From the NCBI RefSeq assembly GCF_900129275.1, contig NZ_FQUX01000001.1, forward strand, positions 930,001 to 994,000: 64,000 bases of DNA, read 5' to 3'. The DNA is from Arenibacter palladensis (GTDB lineage Bacteria > Bacteroidota > Bacteroidia > Flavobacteriales > Flavobacteriaceae). Shown here piece by piece: positions 61,130 through 64,000 of this stretch (position 1 is the first letter of the stretch; the number at the start of each line of letters is the position of its first letter). The translations under genes and the position numbers were made by a program. The notes below the pieces were generated by a model that was not told the DNA's origin, did not search any database, and was given only the letters and a program-made list of their open reading frames with translations.

Positions 61130-63871
61130 ATGAAAAATGGTTTGGCAATATCCTTTTTTCTCCTGCAGGGCATCTGGAGTTATTCACAGGAAATCTACTA
61201 TGTAAAGGGTTTTGTAAAGGATATTGTAACCCAGGAAACCATTGAATATGCCAAAATTGAAATTTTAGGGTCCGCTCCTATAAAACCAGATCCCATCGAT
61301 GGAAATTTTGTGATTTCGATAAAACAATCGGGAGATTATATAATATCCATTACCGCTCAAGATTATCTAATTAAAAGAATGCCCATTTCCATAGACAATG
61401 AGGATTTGGATTTAGGAATTATTTATTTGGATCGTGATATTGTCCAAGAGAAAACGGACAATTTGATTACATTAACAGATGCCGATCTGTTGGAAGATGA
61501 AAGTATATCGATGACCTCTGGCATGTTACAGGCCACTAAGGATATTTTTCTGAACAGGGCGGCATTCGATTTTGGTCAGGCATTTTTTCGGGTAAGGGGT
61601 TATGGATCGGAAAATGGCGTTATCCTTCTAAACGGCATTCCTATGAACAAATTGATGGACGGACGTCCTCAATGGAACAATTGGGGCGGCCTTAACGATG
61701 TAACAAGAAATCAAGAATTTACCCATGGTCTGCAAGCCTCTGACTATTCCTTCGGAGGTATTTTGGGAACTACCAATATTAATACCCGGCCATCAACTTT
61801 TAGAAAAGGGATGCGTTTGTCTTCTTCGGCATCCAATAGAACCTATACAGGCCGATTAATGGCGACCTATTCCTCAGGCCTGCCCCAAAAGGGCATTAAT
61901 TACAGTGTATCGGCCTCTAGAAGGTGGGCAAAGGAGGGTTATATTGATGGTACCTTGTATGATGCCTATTCTCTTTTTGGTGCTTTGGAATATAAATTAA
62001 ATGATAAACATAGCATCAACCTAACAAGTATATGGGCTTACAACCGTAGAGGGAGGTCGTCCGCAATTACCGAGGAAGTTTTTCAATTGGTGGGGAAGGG
62101 ATATAATCCCTATTGGGGCACTCAGAATGGGGAAATTAGAAACGCTAGGGAGCGAAAAATTATGGAGCCCATATTTATGTTAAACCATTATTATAATTCC
62201 AAAAAATTGGTCCTTAATACGGCAGTGTCCTATCAATTTGGAACTACTTCCAATGGCCGATTGGGATATTATAACGCCCCTAACCCGGATAAAACTTATT
62301 ACAGGTATTTGCCAAGTTATTATGTTAATAGTCCTATTGGGGCCAATTTTATAGCCGCCAATATGGCCAAAGACGGCTTCTTGGCAAATCCGCAATTAAA
62401 TTGGAACAATTTGTACCAGGCAAATTCCAGTTTGTCCCTGCAGGGCAAAGCGGCCTATATTTACTACGATGACACCAATGAGGACAAACAGTTTAATGTA
62501 GCCACCATTGGTAATTACGCCCTAAATGACCATCTCAAAATTGATTTTGGAGGGCATTATACCCATTTGGACTCTGAAAACTTTGCGGAAATCAGCGATT
62601 TGTTGGGTGCTGAATATCATGAGGATATATACCCATTTTCCAACACAAATAATGATTTGGATGGTAGCCCTCATAAAGTAACATCCAATCTATTCAATTA
62701 CCATTATAATATTAAAGCCGAAGTCTATGATGCCTTTGCCCAAATTAATTTAAGGTATCCGAAATGGGAGGGGTTCTTGGGTGTTAATTATGCTTCAACT
62801 AATTACCAAAGGGAAGGTAAATTTAGGAACGAACGTTTTTTAAATACCTCCTTTGGAAAGGGTGAAGAACTTGAATTTTCGAACTTTCGATTCAAGACGG
62901 GATATACTTATAAGTTTAGCGGGAGGCATTGGGTTGCTTTGAACGGGGCGTATTTGACCAAACCCCCTGTTTATCAAAATGTGTTTATAAATCCTAGGGA
63001 GAACAATCAGGTGGTAAATGATATTCAGAGCGAAACCATTACTACAACAGACCTTAACTACTATATAAGACTGCCTAATTTAACGGGACGTGTAACAGGC
63101 TATTATACGCGATTTCAGAATATTACCGATATTAATTTTTTCTTTGTGGATGCAGGGGTGGGTAGCGATTTTGTACAGGAAGTCCTTACAGATTTGGACA
63201 AGCTTCATTTAGGGACGGAACTAGGATTGGAGTACCAACTTTCATCGGCAGTGAAATTAACATTGGTGGCTTCCGTAGGCAAATATCTTTATGCAAGTGA
63301 TCCTTATGTAACCATAAATTTTGATACGGCAGGAGCGGAAGAAGATATCCTTAATCCCGAAGGCAATATAGATTTAGGGGTAGCAAAGGTGAAGGATTAC
63401 AAATTGTCCCAAGGGCCTCAAAAGGCTCTTGCCTTAGGGATGGAATACCGAGACCCCAAATATTGGTGGATAGGGGCTACCGCCAATTATTTAGGGAATA
63501 ATTATGCCAGTATTTCTACGATAACTCGAACACAGAGTTTTTATTTGGATCCAGAAACAGGTTATAACTTTCCTGATGCCACAGATGAAAATGTAGAACG
63601 TCTATTGTCCCAAAATAAATTGGATAATTTTTATCTGTTGAATATGGTCGGGGGAAAATCTTGGTTGAAAAAAGGTAGGTATATAAGTGTTTTTGCAAGT
63701 ATCAACAATGTTTTTGATGCGGTTTTTAGAACTGGTGGATACGAACAAAGCAGGAATGGTAATTTTGGACAATTACAGCAGGACAATTTAAGTGGTAACC
63801 CCTCATTTGCTCCAAAATATTGGTATGGCTATGGACGCACTTATTTTATAAATTTTGCGATTAGTTTTTAA
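61130..63871 (+). CDS. TonB-dependent receptor with CarboxypepD-like domain
   Basis: A 913-residue outer-membrane protein. The signal peptide (to ~20, IWSYSQ) is followed by a carboxypeptidase-regulatory-like domain (YVKGFVKDIVTQETIEYAKIEI). A plug-like region follows (FGQAFFRVRGYGSENGVILLNGIPMNKLMDGRPQWNNWGGLND). The barrel ends GRTYFINFAISF. It has no obvious SusD partner. It is divergent from the EEP nuclease and is followed by a lipoprotein gene running off the window. Confidence 0.93.
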   Translation: MKNGLAISFFLLQGIWSYSQEIYYVKGFVKDIVTQETIEYAKIEILGSAPIKPDPIDGNFVISIKQSGDYIISITAQDYLIKRMPISIDNEDLDLGIIYLDRDIVQEKTDNLITLTDADLLEDESISMTSGMLQATKDIFLNRAAFDFGQAFFRVRGYGSENGVILLNGIPMNKLMDGRPQWNNWGGLNDVTRNQEFTHGLQASDYSFGGILGTTNINTRPSTFRKGMRLSSSASNRTYTGRLMATYSSGLPQKGINYSVSASRRWAKEGYIDGTLYDAYSLFGALEYKLNDKHSINLTSIWAYNRRGRSSAITEEVFQLVGKGYNPYWGTQNGEIRNARERKIMEPIFMLNHYYNSKKLVLNTAVSYQFGTTSNGRLGYYNAPNPDKTYYRYLPSYYVNSPIGANFIAANMAKDGFLANPQLNWNNLYQANSSLSLQGKAAYIYYDDTNEDKQFNVATIGNYALNDHLKIDFGGHYTHLDSENFAEISDLLGAEYHEDIYPFSNTNNDLDGSPHKVTSNLFNYHYNIKAEVYDAFAQINLRYPKWEGFLGVNYASTNYQREGKFRNERFLNTSFGKGEELEFSNFRFKTGYTYKFSGRHWVALNGAYLTKPPVYQNVFINPRENNQVVNDIQSETITTTDLNYYIRLPNLTGRVTGYYTRFQNITDINFFFVDAGVGSDFVQEVLTDLDKLHLGTELGLEYQLSSAVKLTLVASVGKYLYASDPYVTINFDTAGAEEDILNPEGNIDLGVAKVKDYKLSQGPQKALALGMEYRDPKYWWIGATANYLGNNYASISTITRTQSFYLDPETGYNFPDATDENVERLLSQNKLDNFYLLNMVGGKSWLKKGRYISVFASINNVFDAVFRTGGYEQSRNGNFGQLQQDNLSGNPSFAPKYWYGYGRTYFINFAISF

Positions 63872-63912
63872 AATTCACTTTTGGAATTATTCTGGATAGA
63901 AATAATGGATCA

Positions 63913-64000
63913 ATGAATTTCAGGGTCAACAATATTGTATGTCTTTTTTCCCTTTTGGGATTATGCCTTATAATGGCCTGTGTTAAGGACAAAAATTTTG
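63913..64000 (+). CDS. Lipoprotein, 3'-truncated
   Basis: An ATG-started frame, open to the window edge. The first 29 residues form a lipoprotein signal: basic MNFRVNN, a hydrophobic core, then LIMAC with Cys at residue 23, followed by VKDKNF. A CVKDxxF start right after a TonB receptor resembles DUF5689-type lipoproteins of flavobacteria, but too little is visible to name the domain. It starts 41 bp after the receptor gene, so an operon is likely. Confidence 0.65.
   Translation, partial: MNFRVNNIVCLFSLLGLCLIMACVKDKNF

Overview
This 64 kb window looks like chromosomal DNA from a marine-type member of the family Flavobacteriaceae (phylum Bacteroidota). The evidence is a SusC/SusD pair, several large TonB-dependent receptors with an N-terminal carboxypeptidase-regulatory-like domain, many short lipoproteins, a moderately AT-rich composition, -7 elements of the TAnnTTTG type, and gene pairings usual in the group (ileS, a cysteine-poor DksA-like protein, lspA). 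I see no rRNA, tRNA, insertion sequence, prophage or CRISPR array. Coding density is high, on both strands.

Layout. 1-7.5 kb: cell-envelope genes, namely a truncated alpha-2-macroglobulin-like protein, a lipoprotein, CvpA, two small proteins and penicillin-binding protein 1C. 7.5-16 kb: glpD facing gpsA, a lipoprotein, a PhyH-type dioxygenase, a SulP transporter, a cytochrome c lipoprotein and a YheT-type hydrolase. 16.2-26.8 kb: a polysaccharide-utilisation-like locus. It has a double DUF1080 (3-keto-disaccharide hydrolase) protein, a Tat-exported Gfo/Idh/MocA oxidoreductase, a DUF6807 lipoprotein, a second DUF1080 protein and a LacI regulator on the plus strand, facing susC-susD on the minus strand. 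27-34 kb: a flavin oxidoreductase divergent from a thioesterase around a 46-bp perfect palindrome, then a DMT transporter, an ArsC/Spx-like protein, DinB, a DUF3298 lipoprotein, a cystathionine gamma-synthase-like enzyme and gdhA. 34-45 kb: recO with a TonB receptor, an LEA-like repeat lipoprotein, a DUF4382 lipoprotein, ileS, a DksA-like protein, an adhesin-like protein, lspA and 5-formyl-THF cyclo-ligase. 45-56 kb: uvrC, a patatin/beta-barrel phospholipase, hppD, a candidate small RNA, DUF3108, tryptophan 2,3-dioxygenase, an M23 protein and pgi. 56-64 kb: a TonB receptor, a cytochrome-b-like membrane protein and a third DUF1080 protein; then a secreted EEP-family nuclease divergent from another TonB receptor and the start of a lipoprotein.

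How the genes work together. The most coherent system is the 16.2-26.8 kb locus. A 24-bp perfect palindrome just upstream of the first DUF1080 gene shares 15 of 16 core bases with a site just upstream of susC, and the only LacI-type regulator in the window sits between the two transcription units. I infer one regulon in which SusCD imports an oligosaccharide or glycoside, the periplasmic oxidoreductase makes a 3-keto derivative, and DUF1080 proteins cleave it. DUF6807 is an extra component of unknown role. Other points worth attention are a three-hairpin small-RNA candidate (50941-51054), the 46-bp palindrome holding back-to-back -7 elements, and an M23 protein with Cys at the usual third metal-ligand position.
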